Source of the DNA: Ochrobactrum vermis
GTDB taxonomy: Bacteria > Pseudomonadota > Alphaproteobacteria > Rhizobiales > Rhizobiaceae
Reading direction: 5' to 3'
Assembly (NCBI RefSeq): GCF_002975205.1
Contig: NZ_PCOC01000002.1
Span: forward strand, 372,001-436,000
DNA: 64,000 nt
The notes under the pieces were generated by a model. That model ran no database searches. It worked only from the letters and a program-made list of their open reading frames with translations, and had not been told where the DNA came from. A program made the position numbers and the translations under genes. Below are positions 16,959 to 26,473 of this stretch, in pieces (within the stretch, counting starts at the first letter, position 1; each line of letters starts with the position of its first letter).

Positions 16959-17966
16959 ATGACTGACGGAACCGACGCGGCAGTCGTTCGCGAACTGTTG
17001 TCACCAGTTGCGATCTTCCTCGAAGATAAATCACTTTATGAAGTGATCATCAATAGGCCCGGGCAAGTGCTCACGGAAGGGCCTAATGGGTGGCAAACCC
17101 ATCACGCGCCAGAGCTGAACTTCGAAAAACTGATGCGCCTTGCCCGGGCCGTTGCTACGTTTTCGAACCAGTCTATTGATGAAAAACACCCCATTCTTTC
17201 GGCTACACTTCCCAATGACGAACGAATTCAGATCGTCATACCGCCAGCAACAACGAGCGGTACGGTCAGTATTACGATCCGCAAGCCTTCGTTCGTGGAT
17301 TTCGCGCTTAAGGACCTTGAGAAAAATGGGTTCTTTTCAGAAGCAAGAAGCACAGGGGCGGCGTGCTCTGAGCAAGACATTAAACTGGCAGAACTATATC
17401 ACGACGGTGCCTACATGTTGTTTCTACAGCAAGCGGTCATTGCCCGTAAGAACATCGTAATTTCCGGTGCGACGGGTTCCGCCAAAACAACCCTGTCAAA
17501 GGCCCTGATAAAGCACATTCCCAAAAATGAACGGGTTATTTCGATCGAAGACACGCCGGAGCTGGTTATTCCTCAACCCAATCACGTCCGTTTGTTCTAT
17601 TCAAAGGGCGGTCAGGGGATTTCAGGGGCGGGACCTCGTGAACTTCTTGAATCGTGCCTTCGTATGCGACCAGACCGTATCCTTCTCCAAGAACTTCGGG
17701 ACGGGACGGCGTTTTATTATGTTCGAAACGTCAACTCCGGGCATCCCGGTTCGATAACCACCGTTCACGCAGGATCAACGCGGCTGGCATTCGAGCAACT
17801 CGCCACCCTGATAAAAGAATCTGAGGCGGGTCGCGCCCTTGAACGGACAGAAGTGCTTTCATCGCTAAAGATTGCTATTGATATCGTCGTACAATGTAAG
17901 CGGATCGACGGGTCTTTCAGGGCTACGGAGATTTACTATCGCGATGGGATGAGTAGCTATGGCTGA
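16959..17966 (+). CDS. virB11: VirB11 hexameric ATPase with altered Walker A
   Basis: A 335-residue traffic ATPase. The N-terminal domain has EVIINRPGQVLTEG and ERIQIVIPPAT. The C-terminal motor has the Asp box ISIEDTPEL, Walker B-like RPDRILLQELRDG and the His box HPGSITTVHAG. Walker A (~residue 168) reads GATGSAKTT, where the family normally has GATGSGKTT. The last glycine is replaced by alanine (codon GCC at 17485-17487), which could weaken nucleotide binding. All other motifs are intact. The ATG at 16959 is preferred over a GTG at 16950. It is the last gene of the virB operon. Confidence 0.93.
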   Translation: MTDGTDAAVVRELLSPVAIFLEDKSLYEVIINRPGQVLTEGPNGWQTHHAPELNFEKLMRLARAVATFSNQSIDEKHPILSATLPNDERIQIVIPPATTSGTVSITIRKPSFVDFALKDLEKNGFFSEARSTGAACSEQDIKLAELYHDGAYMLFLQQAVIARKNIVISGATGSAKTTLSKALIKHIPKNERVISIEDTPELVIPQPNHVRLFYSKGGQGISGAGPRELLESCLRMRPDRILLQELRDGTAFYYVRNVNSGHPGSITTVHAGSTRLAFEQLATLIKESEAGRALERTEVLSSLKIAIDIVVQCKRIDGSFRATEIYYRDGMSSYG

Positions 17967-18224
17967 GCTCTACTCCCATCCTTGCTCAATGCACACAATG
18001 CACGCGCGCTGCTCACGCCACAGCCGGATACAGCGCCGTTTTGAGTGCGGTGCCTCGGCTTAGCGGCAAGCCGTTGATGGCGAGCTGCTGCCCCTCATGG
18101 CTGACGGAAACGCGGTCCCAGCATTTCAATCCGGCCGACGCAATTCCCCTTACTAAGCGATCAGTTCTGACCTATTACGGTGAATGCTATTCATGTGGCG
18201 CGGCGCGACAAATCGGCCCCGATT
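17967..18224. other. Gene-free boundary after the virB operon
   Basis: About 260 bp between virB11 and the broken acetyltransferase gene. A rightward open frame of ~69 codons (18041-18250) has no ribosome site or recognisable product. It may be eroded coding DNA, as this is the edge of the virB block. Confidence 0.3.
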
Positions 18225-18694
18225 TCAAGCGAGCAGCTTGCTCATATTGATGCCTGTCACCTGGAAGCCCGTGGCTTCATAAACATGCCTGGCTCGTTTG
18301 TTATCGGGCGCTACCCGGAGCTTCATCTGTTGGAACCCCTGACGTTTCAATTCCTGTTCGAGAGCTATCAAGGCTTGCTTACCGAAGCCTTGCCCCTGAT
18401 AGGCAGGAAAAATGGAAAAATCCATGGTGAAGGCCATGTGGGTTTCCAGGCTCTGCCTGTACCAGAAATACCCAACGAGCCTTTCGGGATCGATAGAATC
18501 GACCAGACATAACAAGACCTGATCGATCGTATTGATGCCGTCGGGTAGATCCAGTTCCATTTCCCGTTTGACCTGTTCCTCAGATGCGCTTTCTGGAATG
18601 CCGCAAGTAGAAGCGACTTCGGCAGCAAATTCGGGTACAAAACTGTCAAGAATGGCGAGAACTCATCTTCTTGCATCGGGCGTAACGAGATCAT
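18225..18694 (-). pseudogene. GNAT acetyltransferase, frameshifted
   Basis: The N-terminus (MISLRPMQEDEFSPFL) and the rest (FVPEFAAEVAST..., then the acetyl-CoA site FPAYQGQGFGKQAL and NKRARHVYEATGF) lie in two frames. Inserting one base near 18650 would restore a ~155-residue GNAT N-acetyltransferase. All the family motifs are otherwise intact, so the break is recent or a sequencing error. Such enzymes transfer an acetyl group from acetyl-CoA to an amine. The substrate is unknown. Confidence 0.7.
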
Positions 18695-18849
18695 CAAATT
18701 ATTCCTTTCATGGAAAGGCGGTCATGCCGCATGGAGGATTGGCCGAAGGCAATGTCATTTCGCTGGCTGCGACAAAGCAGGTTTTGCTGAACAGGTGCCG
18801 TTTTCACCTATCGCCAGCATGCAACAGAAAGCAGCTGTTACGACAGCCA

Positions 18850-19740
18850 TCAACGGTCTCGTTTTAGCTTGTCGCCAATTAGATCTATCAAAAGACGGAC
18901 GCGACGCGGTTGGACGGACCCCGCCGGATAGACAATCCGAAGATCGGTATTACCTGGCGAAAACTCCTTCAGGATTTCTACGAGGACACCTGAGGCAAGG
19001 TCCATCTCCACATCAAGAAAGGACTTGAGCGCAATACCTTGACCGGCAACGCACCAGTCGCGAACAAGCCCCCCATCGTTGGCTGCTCGTCGTCCGCGAA
19101 CCATGACATGCCTGATTTCACCGCCGATCCGAAACGGCCACTCTGCATAGAGATCCTGACCAAAACGGACGATCAGACAATCGTGGGCGGTGAGGTCATT
19201 TGGATGCAGCGGTGTACCGTTTTCTTGAAGGTAAGCCGGAGAGGCACAGACCAGCCGACGGTTGGTGCCAAGAGAACGGCTGCGAAGTGAGCTATCGACA
19301 AGAACTCCGTGGCGGATGGCAAAATCGAACCCCTGGCCGACTAGATCGACATAACCATCGCTCAAATGAAGATCGACAGTGACGTTCGGATGCTCTGCCA
19401 GGAAAGCATCGACAATCGGCACGATATGAGTTCGCCCGAGGTCCTCGGCAACGCTTAACCGGATTGGACCAGAAATGGTTTCGGTACCGAGCTTGATACG
19501 ACTTTCCAGTTCTTCGGCCTCAGCAAGCAGACGCCTGGCACCCGCAACGAGCAAACGGCCTTCTTCAGTCAGGCTTATCGCGCGCGTCGTTCGGGTAAGC
19601 AGGGTTGCGCCATAATAGGCTTCGAGCGTCGCCAACCGCTCTGTGACGGTAGCGGGTGATAGCCCTACCTCCCGTCCAGCGGCAGCCAAACCGCCTTTTT
19701 CCACGATGCGCAGGAAGAGTGCGAGATTGTTCAGAACCAT
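18850..19740 (-). CDS. LysR-family transcriptional regulator
   Basis: A 296-residue LysR regulator with the HTH at residues 2-60 (LALFLRIVEKGGLAAAGREVGLSPATVTERLATLE, followed by LLTRTTRAISLTEEG) and a periplasmic-binding-like effector domain from ~residue 90. It resembles the AaeR/DmlR-type subgroup (LFLRIVE start). It is divergent from the VOC-protein and SGNH-hydrolase genes, with a 90-bp shared upstream region that likely contains its operator. Confidence 0.9.
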   Translation of the reverse strand: MVLNNLALFLRIVEKGGLAAAGREVGLSPATVTERLATLEAYYGATLLTRTTRAISLTEEGRLLVAGARRLLAEAEELESRIKLGTETISGPIRLSVAEDLGRTHIVPIVDAFLAEHPNVTVDLHLSDGYVDLVGQGFDFAIRHGVLVDSSLRSRSLGTNRRLVCASPAYLQENGTPLHPNDLTAHDCLIVRFGQDLYAEWPFRIGGEIRHVMVRGRRAANDGGLVRDWCVAGQGIALKSFLDVEMDLASGVLVEILKEFSPGNTDLRIVYPAGSVQPRRVRLLIDLIGDKLKRDR

Positions 19741-19830
19741 TATTTAGAATATCCAAATTATGTTTTCGAGTTTTCATCAATTATCCGGATTTTCTGCATG
19801 ATGTAAATCTGTTTCCGAAAGGAGACGGAT

Positions 19831-20241
19831 ATGCAACTCGACCACGTGACCCTGCGTACCCGCAATATTTCCGCCACTCGCGACTTCTTCGTCAAGCTAT
19901 TCGGAATGGTGCCGGGCGAGCGACCGGCTCAGATTCAGCGCATCCCCGGTTGCTGGCTGTACAGTGAAGGTCATCCGCTCGTTCATATTATTGGTTCGTT
20001 TGGCAACCATCTAGATTGCGCTTCAGAGGCGATAGATCACGTCGGGTTCCGATTGAGCGGTTATGCCGATTTCCGATCTAGGCTTGAGCGTCTCGAAATC
20101 CGTTACAGCACGATGGATCTGGCTGACATTCATGAGCGGCGACTGTTTTTTCGCGCGCCCGGTGGGCCATTGCTCGAGGCAGTCTTCGCCGAGCCCATAA
20201 CTGCCGGTGAGGAGAATACGCCACCAGCATCATCCCCGTGA
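19831..20241 (+). CDS. VOC-superfamily (glyoxalase-like) protein
   Basis: A 136-residue vicinal-oxygen-chelate protein. It starts MQLDHVTLRTRNISATRDFFVKLFGM, the usual first beta-alpha-beta unit. The metal-ligand positions are His5, HPLVHIIG (~residue 50), DHVGFR (~residue 70) and LLEAVF (Glu ~residue 117). A strong GAAAGGAG site precedes the start. This fold covers glyoxalases, dioxygenases and resistance proteins, and the substrate is not readable. It is probably cotranscribed with the downstream hydrolase and controlled by the divergent LysR protein. Confidence 0.8.
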   Translation: MQLDHVTLRTRNISATRDFFVKLFGMVPGERPAQIQRIPGCWLYSEGHPLVHIIGSFGNHLDCASEAIDHVGFRLSGYADFRSRLERLEIRYSTMDLADIHERRLFFRAPGGPLLEAVFAEPITAGEENTPPASSP

Positions 20242-20303
20242 ATTCGCTCGAGCCGCATCGTGGACCGCAGTTTTACACCATCTAACAAAAAGGGAAAGTC
20301 ACT

Positions 20304-21587
20304 ATGAAAACGCAATCTCTTCAATCGATCTTGCGCCAAGGCGTCATCGCTTTGACCTTGGCTGGCACAATCGCGATTTCCACGGCATCTGCTGCACAAC
20401 CGGGTGACTATTGGAGCCCCAGCTGGATGGCCGCAACCCAGCCGATGTGGGACAGAAATTTCGTCCTGCCACTTGGCGTTCCCTCTCATTATAATCAGCA
20501 AACAATACGCCAGACGGCGCGGCTGAGCATCGGCGGTAGCAAGCTGCGCGTGGTCATCAGCAATGAGGACGGTGTTGCTCCGCTGCATATCGGCGCTGCC
20601 CATCTGGCTCGTCATGACAAAGGCTCGGCCATCGTCGCTAGTACCGATCGCGTGGTGCACTTCGGCGGAAAACAGGAAGTCGTCGTTCCTGCTGGTGGGC
20701 GTTTGATCAGCGATCCGGTCAATCTGTCATTGCCGTCGCTCACTGAAGTTACGGTATCGCTATATCTTCCAAAAAACACCGAGCCTTCCGGATTCCACTT
20801 CGATGCGCGCGACACGGCATACGTCGTAAACGGTGATATGACAGGAGCCGAGGACCTGCCCGGTACCGCGTCCCAATACAGCACCCGTGTTTTTCTCAGT
20901 GGCCTGATCGTGGAAACAGAAAAGGCGCCGACCACTGTCGTAGCTCTTGGCGACTCGCTGACCGACGGCAACGGTTCTACTCCCGGTTCCAACAACCGCT
21001 GGCCGGATGCGTTGGCTGATCGACTGGCGGAACGTGGTATCGGTGTTCTAAACGCTGGCATTTCTGGTGGCCGACTGCTGAAAGACGGAATGGGACGTGC
21101 CGGTCTGGTACGGGCAGCCCGTGACGTTTTTGCGCAGCCCGGCGTGAAAGCAGTTATCGTAAAGTTTGGAACCAATGACATCGGCTGGCCAGGCGGTGGT
21201 TTTGCTCCCGAAGAGGCCATGGTCAGCGCCGAAGAAATCATTCAGGGCTATCGTGAACTGATAGAAATGGCGCACGCTAATAATGTGCGCATCATCGGCG
21301 GCACGATTGCCCCCAATGAAGGCGTAGCGAAAGGTTCGTTGATCGAAGGTCACCATTCGCCTGAAAAAGAAACGATCCGGCAAGCAGTGAACCAATGGAT
21401 TCGCGAGAGCGATGAGTTTGACGATGTTGTCGATTTTGATGCTGTCCTGCGCGACCCAGCAAATCCCGCACGGATGAAGACTGAATTGGATTCTGGTGAC
21501 CATCTTCATCCAGGCGATGCCGGATACAAGGCGATGGCAGCCGTGATCGACATTGATGCCCTGCTCGGCGGTTCCGTGAAACCATGA
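20304..21587 (+). CDS. Secreted SGNH/GDSL-family hydrolase
   Basis: A 427-residue protein with a clear signal peptide (cleavage after ASA at ~residue 31). The SGNH blocks are in order: ALGDSLTDGNG (nucleophile Ser ~residue 217), GISGGRLL (Gly block), KFGTNDIGWPGG (Asn block) and SGDHLHPGDAGY (Asp/His pair near residue 395). An N-terminal beta domain of ~200 residues precedes the catalytic domain, as in arylesterase/lipase-type SGNH proteins. It is expected to be periplasmic or secreted and to hydrolyse an ester or acyl group. Confidence 0.88.
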   Translation: MKTQSLQSILRQGVIALTLAGTIAISTASAAQPGDYWSPSWMAATQPMWDRNFVLPLGVPSHYNQQTIRQTARLSIGGSKLRVVISNEDGVAPLHIGAAHLARHDKGSAIVASTDRVVHFGGKQEVVVPAGGRLISDPVNLSLPSLTEVTVSLYLPKNTEPSGFHFDARDTAYVVNGDMTGAEDLPGTASQYSTRVFLSGLIVETEKAPTTVVALGDSLTDGNGSTPGSNNRWPDALADRLAERGIGVLNAGISGGRLLKDGMGRAGLVRAARDVFAQPGVKAVIVKFGTNDIGWPGGGFAPEEAMVSAEEIIQGYRELIEMAHANNVRIIGGTIAPNEGVAKGSLIEGHHSPEKETIRQAVNQWIRESDEFDDVVDFDAVLRDPANPARMKTELDSGDHLHPGDAGYKAMAAVIDIDALLGGSVKP

Positions 21588-22285
21588 GGATCAGCGCCGG
21601 GGTTGGTTCATCGGGGAACCTGCCCCGGTCTTGCCGCGGGAACCCTCGATGTCATTGGCCCGCTCTTCAGCAAGTGGATAATTCGGACGTCACCGAAGCG
21701 CATCACCTCGTCGACATCCACCAGCTTCATACCTTCGACGCTAACACCGTCGGTCGAGAGGAATTGCCATCAACGCTCGACACGCTCGGGTAGGCAGGCA
21801 AGGTTCACTTTACCCGCGTTTCCAATTCCGCTAGGTGGCAAGCATTGAAGTCATCGGCTGTGGCCGACCGTTACGTCTGGCCGCGCGACGCTACCGACCA
21901 AGTCTATTACTTGCCGATCGGACGCGGTCACGAAGGGGATCTGATGCTGTTTTGTGTGGATTACCGGCATCATTGCGATCGAACGCCACCATGAGTCGCT
22001 TTGATCATTTAGGTGAACTTGTGCCGTTTTTCAGATCCAGCTCCGGATTATTGTTTGCAACGTATTTGTCCTTTTTCTTTGGCGCTTTGCCCACCTTTGG
22101 TTCTACTGGACGGTCAGGAGTGCTTGTAAATTTAATCGCCATGAACTTCGTCGCACCTTTAATTGCAAATGTTGCTAAATTGTTCTCGCGGATGGGTATG
22201 TCAGATATCCTCGCCAGTGTCTATCGATCTGACGCATTCGCCGTGCCTAACATCGTGTTTTACCGTTTGAGGTAGGATGCGAAAA
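21588..22285. other. Degraded coding region without an intact gene
   Basis: No complete gene is convincing in these ~700 bp. A leftward frame ending at 21608 reads protein-like (GMKLVDVDEVMRFGDVRIIH) but meets an in-frame stop about 60 residues upstream. A rightward frame around 21835-21990 reads DRYVWPRDATDQVYYLPIG without a start. An open frame to 22275 has a hydrophobic patch (residues ~75-120) but no family match. It is best read as decayed genes. Confidence 0.35.
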
Positions 22286-22441
22286 TCAACGCCTCGTCTG
22301 CCTGATCATAATCACAACGACAATTAGTAGCGCTATGATAAGCGCGCCCTCAATTATGAAATACCATGTCATCCGCCCAATCCTGCACACTTTAAAAAGC
22401 TGCCCCGCGATCAGAATGGCCGGGAACAGTACAAAAGTCAC
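22286..22441 (-). CDS. Small membrane protein, ~51 aa
   Basis: A short leftward frame with GTG start and two predicted membrane helices (TFVLFPAILIAGQLF and WYFIIEGALIIALLIVVVIMI), ending RQTRR. No good ribosome site is visible, and it could begin elsewhere or be a remnant. The alternating hydrophobic and basic composition looks like a real small membrane protein. Unknown function. Confidence 0.4.
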   Translation of the reverse strand: MTFVLFPAILIAGQLFKVCRIGRMTWYFIIEGALIIALLIVVVIMIRQTRR

Positions 22442-22464
22442 GCGAAGGGCGAAGTTTGGTCGCC

Positions 22465-22598
22465 TTAAATCAAGCTTGCTGGTGCGTCCTCATCATCATT
22501 ACCTGAGTTGAGGTCGATCAGATCGGCGCCAAGCAGGGCTTTTGCATGTCCTTGGCTTCATGTTCCCGAACGTTGGAAACAGGCGGCGCATCGCCCAT
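22465..22598 (-). pseudogene. Small acidic protein gene, frameshifted
   Basis: The first part reads MGDAPPVSNVREHEAKDM. After a one-base shift the second part reads ALLGADLIDLNSGNDDEDAP and ends ASLI with a TAA at 22465-22467. Together they make a plausible ~44-residue acidic protein. Each half is protein-like but neither frame is complete, so one base appears to be missing near codon 19. Function unknown. Confidence 0.4.
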
Positions 22599-22648
22599 GT
22601 GTCGTAGTGATATTATAAAAATTGCACATACGCTCCTCTTCGTTGCAG

Positions 22649-23458
22649 CTATTCATCTGCCCGGATCTGGGCATGAGAGATCAGCCCGAAGATGAATGTT
22701 CCGCCGATAATGTTCCCGAAAAGTGTAGGTAGTCCGAATTTAAAAATGCTGTCGAACGGGGAAACTTCGCCAATGAAAAGCAGAAAGAGGACTTCAATCG
22801 ATCCCACAACGATATGGGTTAGGTCACCGATAGCGATGAGGTAGGTGATCAAGAATATCAGAAATATATGGCCTTGTTTGGTACTGTGAAGCATCCAAAC
22901 CAACGTCGCAATCAGCCATCCAGACATGATGCCCTTGCTGAATAACTCATTGCTTGTATTGTCCATAAGGTGTTTGCCCATCTCGATAAATGTTCGAGTT
23001 ACCTCTTCAGAAAAAATGGGCATCGACACCATAACGAAGCCAGCGATCGCTCCACCAATAAGGTTTCCTAGAAGTACGATGGACCACAAGCGTATCACTT
23101 TGAAAAAGTGAGAAATTGTAGGCTCTGTCATAAAGGGCAGAACCGGGGTGATCGTGTTTTCAGTGAATAGTTGCTGATTGGCAATTATCACAATTATAAA
23201 GCCGACGGTGTAGCCAGCTGAGCTGAGAAGAAAGAACAAATCGCCGTCAGGAAGGTAGGTCTCGAGGATGCCACGTGCGATCATCGACGTGCTCATCGAT
23301 ATTCCACCAGCAATTGCCGACCAGAGCAGCGCCATCGCCTCTCTATTCATTTCCTTTTCGCCTTCACGACGAATGAGTTCATGAATAGCCGCTGCCTTTG
23401 AGGGGAGACTTTCTTTTAGAACCTCTGCTGATTGGGCGGCTTCTTTCGGTTCAGGCAT
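22649..23458 (-). CDS. Formate/nitrite transporter (FNT) family channel, YfdC-like
   Basis: A 269-residue protein with a charged ~40-residue cytoplasmic N-terminus and six membrane segments. FNT features include GGISMSTSMIARG, GNLIGGAIAGFVM (~residue 135), LIATLVWMLHSTKQGHIFLIFLITYLIAIGDLTHIVVGSIEV read across two helices (a His/Thr pore region), and a final GNIIGGTFIFGLI. FNT proteins are pentameric channels for small monovalent anions. The polar N-terminus and loops resemble the YfdC branch, whose substrate is not established. Confidence 0.87.
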   Translation of the reverse strand: MPEPKEAAQSAEVLKESLPSKAAAIHELIRREGEKEMNREAMALLWSAIAGGISMSTSMIARGILETYLPDGDLFFLLSSAGYTVGFIIVIIANQQLFTENTITPVLPFMTEPTISHFFKVIRLWSIVLLGNLIGGAIAGFVMVSMPIFSEEVTRTFIEMGKHLMDNTSNELFSKGIMSGWLIATLVWMLHSTKQGHIFLIFLITYLIAIGDLTHIVVGSIEVLFLLFIGEVSPFDSIFKFGLPTLFGNIIGGTFIFGLISHAQIRADE

Positions 23459-23530
23459 TATGGCGTCTCCTCATTGCGCCCTATTGTTGCTTCGCATTCG
23501 AAAGCATTCGGTACGAGATAACTAGCGCTC

Positions 23531-23716
23531 TTATTTGCGGCGTCCAGCTAGAGCATCCTCGCCTTCCTGTTTATGAGAACGACAGAGCCAAAGGTGGCCG
23601 TTCGGCAGTTTATAATCGAATGATCCCCATTCCTTGCAGTCCTTCGAATTGCACAAGTGTTCGAACAACTTCCCGGCCCTGGCCACGTGCGTGTTGTCGT
23701 TCTTGTATCCAGCCAT
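23531..23716 (-). CDS. Small hypothetical protein with Cys/His pattern, 61 aa
   Basis: Begins MAGYKNDNTHVARAGKLFEH and contains a C-x5-C pair (CNSKDC) with a later CRSH, a possible small metal-binding site, then EGEDALAGRR at the end. A GAGGTG ribosome site lies just upstream. The next ~466 bp to the IS boundary show only weak frames; one leftward frame (24121 to 23798) starts MNTGAQKNEDEIESVLAYYK but soon loses protein-like character. Function unknown. Confidence 0.5.
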   Translation of the reverse strand: MAGYKNDNTHVARAGKLFEHLCNSKDCKEWGSFDYKLPNGHLWLCRSHKQEGEDALAGRRK

Positions 23717-24202
23717 TCATCACCTCGGCATCGTCGTAATTCCAAACTGGCATCGCCTTTTGCCGTACAGGTTTTGCAGCGCATGCGCCTATGCAAGTCA
23801 ACGAAGTAGGTGTGTGTCCCGAACTTGTGCAGAGGGGCATCGTTCTATCGACCGACCCGGTATGTCCACAGCGGTAGTGGTGTCCGTAGAGTGTACCATG
23901 TGAACAGATCCATGATCCGCGTCGAAACCGGTATTTCGGTTAAATAAGGTGGTCGTAGTTTCATTGATGAAAATACGTCTCCCACGGCTTGGATTTTTTG
24001 TCCGTTGGGTCGTAGGAAACTCCGCCGTATAGTCGGATGAATTGCGGCCCGCACATCGCCTTTTATAGTAGGCGAGAACCGATTCAATTTCGTCTTCGTT
24101 TTTCTGCGCACCTGTATTCATTATCCTGTTCCGGTGAAGCAAGAGGTGGCTCGGTTTGTCTGAACAGTTTCGGGCGTTTCGCTAAGTGGATTTCCGCCTC
24201 GA

Positions 24203-25033
24203 TTATGCCGCCACCATCATTGGTGCCAGCGCGTTGAAGTAGGCCTGATCCGGTGTCTGCCGGTCAAGGGATGAATGTGGGCGTCGGCTATTGTAAAAGG
24301 TCAGATAGCGGCCGATGCCAGCGCGGGCCTCGGACACTGTTTTATAGGCGTGGAGGTAGACTTCCTCGTATTTGATCGAACGCCAGAGCCGCTCGACGAA
24401 GACGTTGTCCCGCCACGCACCCTTGCCATCCATCGAGATGGCGATTTCCGCCTTCTTCAGCACCGTCGTGAAGTCCATCGAGGTGAACTGCGAGCCCTGA
24501 TCGGTATTGAATATGTCGGGTCTGCCATAACGGGCCAGCGCTTCCTCGACTGCTTCGATGCAGAAGGCTGCCTCCATCGTGATCGACAGTCGCCACGACA
24601 GAACCTTCCGGCTGAACCAGTCCACAACGGCGCAGAGATAGACAAATCCGCGAGCCATCGGAACATAGGTCAGGTCCATCGCCCAAACCTGATTGGGTCT
24701 GGTAACCGCCAGCTTGCGCAGGAGGTAGGGATAGATTTTGTGCCCAGGTGCCGGTTTCGACGTGTTCGGGCGACGGTAGATCGCCTCGATGCCCATCTTC
24801 TTCATCAGCGTGGCGACGTGCAGTCGACCGGTTTGTAACCCTTCTCCCCTCAAGAGCCCTTGCAACATCCGGCTTCCGGCAAACGGGTATTCGAGATGCA
24901 ACTCGTCGATCCGGCGCATCAGAGCCAGATCGCCGTCAGACACCGGACGCGGCGAATAATAGACACTGCCACGGCTGAAGCCGAGAAGCTTCGCCTGACG
25001 CACGACGGACAGCTTGTGCTCGCGGTCGATCAT
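24203..25033 (-). CDS. IS3-family transposase OrfB
   Basis: A 276-residue DDE transposase. The catalytic acidic residues lie in AMDLTYVPM (~residue 119), FNTDQGSQFTS (~residue 179) and the VERLWRSIKYEE helix (~residue 214). The N-terminal HTH_21-type domain (YPFAGSRMLQGLLRGEG) and the C-terminal FYNSRRPHSSLDRQTPDQAY block are intact. It overlaps the orfA stop by 4 bp. Confidence 0.93.
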   Translation of the reverse strand: MIDREHKLSVVRQAKLLGFSRGSVYYSPRPVSDGDLALMRRIDELHLEYPFAGSRMLQGLLRGEGLQTGRLHVATLMKKMGIEAIYRRPNTSKPAPGHKIYPYLLRKLAVTRPNQVWAMDLTYVPMARGFVYLCAVVDWFSRKVLSWRLSITMEAAFCIEAVEEALARYGRPDIFNTDQGSQFTSMDFTTVLKKAEIAISMDGKGAWRDNVFVERLWRSIKYEEVYLHAYKTVSEARAGIGRYLTFYNSRRPHSSLDRQTPDQAYFNALAPMMVAA

Positions 25034-25341
25034 TTCTTTCCGCTCAGCAATCCCGCCTTGCCGAGCGCTCCGGCTAAAAAATCATTCTCCAGCGTCAGCT
25101 CCCCGATCTTGGCGTGCAGCGTTTTGACATCGACGGTTGGACCCGTCGGTTCCGCCTTCGCTTCATCGCCGAAAACGCCTGTCGCCCCCTCAAGGAGCTG
25201 GTCTTTCCATTGCTTGATCTGGTTGGCGTGCACGTCAAACTGTTGGGACAGTTCCACCAGCGTCTGCTCGCCTCGAATGGCGGCGAGCGCCACTTTTGCC
25301 TTGAAAGCCGGGCTATGGTTCCGGCGCGGTCGTCTCGTCAT
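25030..25341 (-). CDS. IS3-family transposase OrfA
   Basis: A 103-residue HTH_Tnp_1-type protein: RNHSPAFKAKVALAAIRGEQTLVELSQQFDVHANQIKQWKDQL spans the DNA-binding domain, and a helical zipper-like region follows (VDVKTLHAKIGELTLENDFL). A GGAGATACC site precedes the start. It is the regulatory/DNA-binding half of the element. Confidence 0.92.
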   Translation of the reverse strand: MTRRPRRNHSPAFKAKVALAAIRGEQTLVELSQQFDVHANQIKQWKDQLLEGATGVFGDEAKAEPTGPTVDVKTLHAKIGELTLENDFLAGALGKAGLLSGKK

Positions 25342-25499
25342 GGTATCTCCTGTTCACGGCATCTAAGCCGAAGTCAGGCAGAAATTCCACTTATCCCCCC
25401 TGTTCAAATTTCCCGAGCCAGCTCTGCAGACACAACGCCCAAAGTGTCTGTGAATGTGATCGGGCAGCCTTCTGATGTACCTAGAATGTTCTCATTCTG

Positions 25500-26429
25500 A
25501 AAAGAATCAATCGCGCTTTCGCGGTTGTGGTACGGTGTGAATAGGCGATACCGGGGCAACTGACGGACGCGCGACAGTCACAGCAGAGGTTCGACCCCGA
25601 TCTCGGATCGTTCGCACTTTGGAGCAGCGGCTTCGTGAATTTTGGTGAGCGTGATAGCGGGAAGCTCGATCTGGACTATACGCTTGTTGGCGTAAGCGGG
25701 GGTATTGACTATCGTTTTTCGCAACAGTTCGTTGCCGGTTTTGGTGTTGGCCACGGGCGGGATCGGACAGATATTGGCGGCAACGGTTCAGAAAGCCGGG
25801 CCAATGCCTACAGCGCAACGATTTACGGCAGCTACAAGCCTATCGACAACTTTTTTATCGATGCGCTCGTGGGCGGCAGCATTCTGGATTTTGATTCAAC
25901 CCGATTCATTACTGCCGACGGCAGTTTGACCGATGGAAAACGTGACGGCAGTCAGTTTTTTGTATCCTTGACGGCTGCATACGAATTTCGTCAGGAAACT
26001 TGGTTGGTTTCACCATACGGCCGGTTGGAAGCGTCGCGCTCCTGGCTTGATAGTTACTCCGAAGACGGTGATAGTATCTACCGGCTAACCTATGGCGATC
26101 AAACCGTCGACACCGTCACAGGTGTGGTTGGTTTGCGCGCGAACTATTCCATCGACTACACATGGGGCGTTTGACACCAGGTGTCAGGGGGGAATACACG
26201 CAAGATTTCCAGGATTCCAGCCGGGCTGCAGTGGGTTATAGCGCGCTTGGCGGGCTTCCCTATGCTCTCGATGTAGAAGATGATGGCAGCAATAGCGGCA
26301 ATGTGGGTCTGTCGCTCGATTTCAATTTCGACAATGCCATGGGCCTCCGGCATTGAGTATCGAACCGGCTTCGGTGGTTCTGGCGCCAGAGACCATGCGA
26401 TCGTGCTGCGGGTTGGTGCGAAATTTTAG
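25500..26429 (+). pseudogene. Autotransporter beta-barrel domain remnant
   Basis: Only the C-terminal translocator domain is left. The barrel strands run from FALWSSGFVNFGERDSGKL through AGFGVGHGRDRTDIGGNG and FVSLTAAYEFRQETWLVSPY. Near 26160 the frame shifts (YTWG then RLTPGVRGEYTQDFQ). Near 26350 it shifts again, and the last strand ends VLRVGAKF with the terminal Phe typical of type V secreted proteins. The passenger domain is absent; the IS3 element to the left probably removed it. At least two frameshifts make it non-functional. Confidence 0.75.
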
Positions 26430-26473
26430 ATTAGGGCGGCATGTCATGTATGCACCTTATCGGCGGTTTAGAA

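Larger units (their letters stand above)
24183..25393 (-). mobile_element. IS3-family insertion sequence, leftward
   Basis: About 1.2 kb with imperfect terminal inverted repeats: TAAGTGGATTTCCGCCT at the left end, and TAAGTGGAATTTCTGCCT when the right end is read on the minus strand. It carries orfA and orfB in the usual overlapping arrangement. No direct target duplication is visible, so it may have recombined or the ends may be off by a few bases. It truncates the autotransporter remnant to its right. Confidence 0.85.

Noticed and set aside
18041..18250. 69-codon frame after virB11
   Set aside because: No ribosome site, no recognised domain and overlap with the end of the GNAT gene on the other strand.
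23798..24142. Leftward 100-codon frame beside the IS3 element
   Set aside because: Only the first ~20 residues look protein-like, so I mention it with the neighbouring gene but do not call it.
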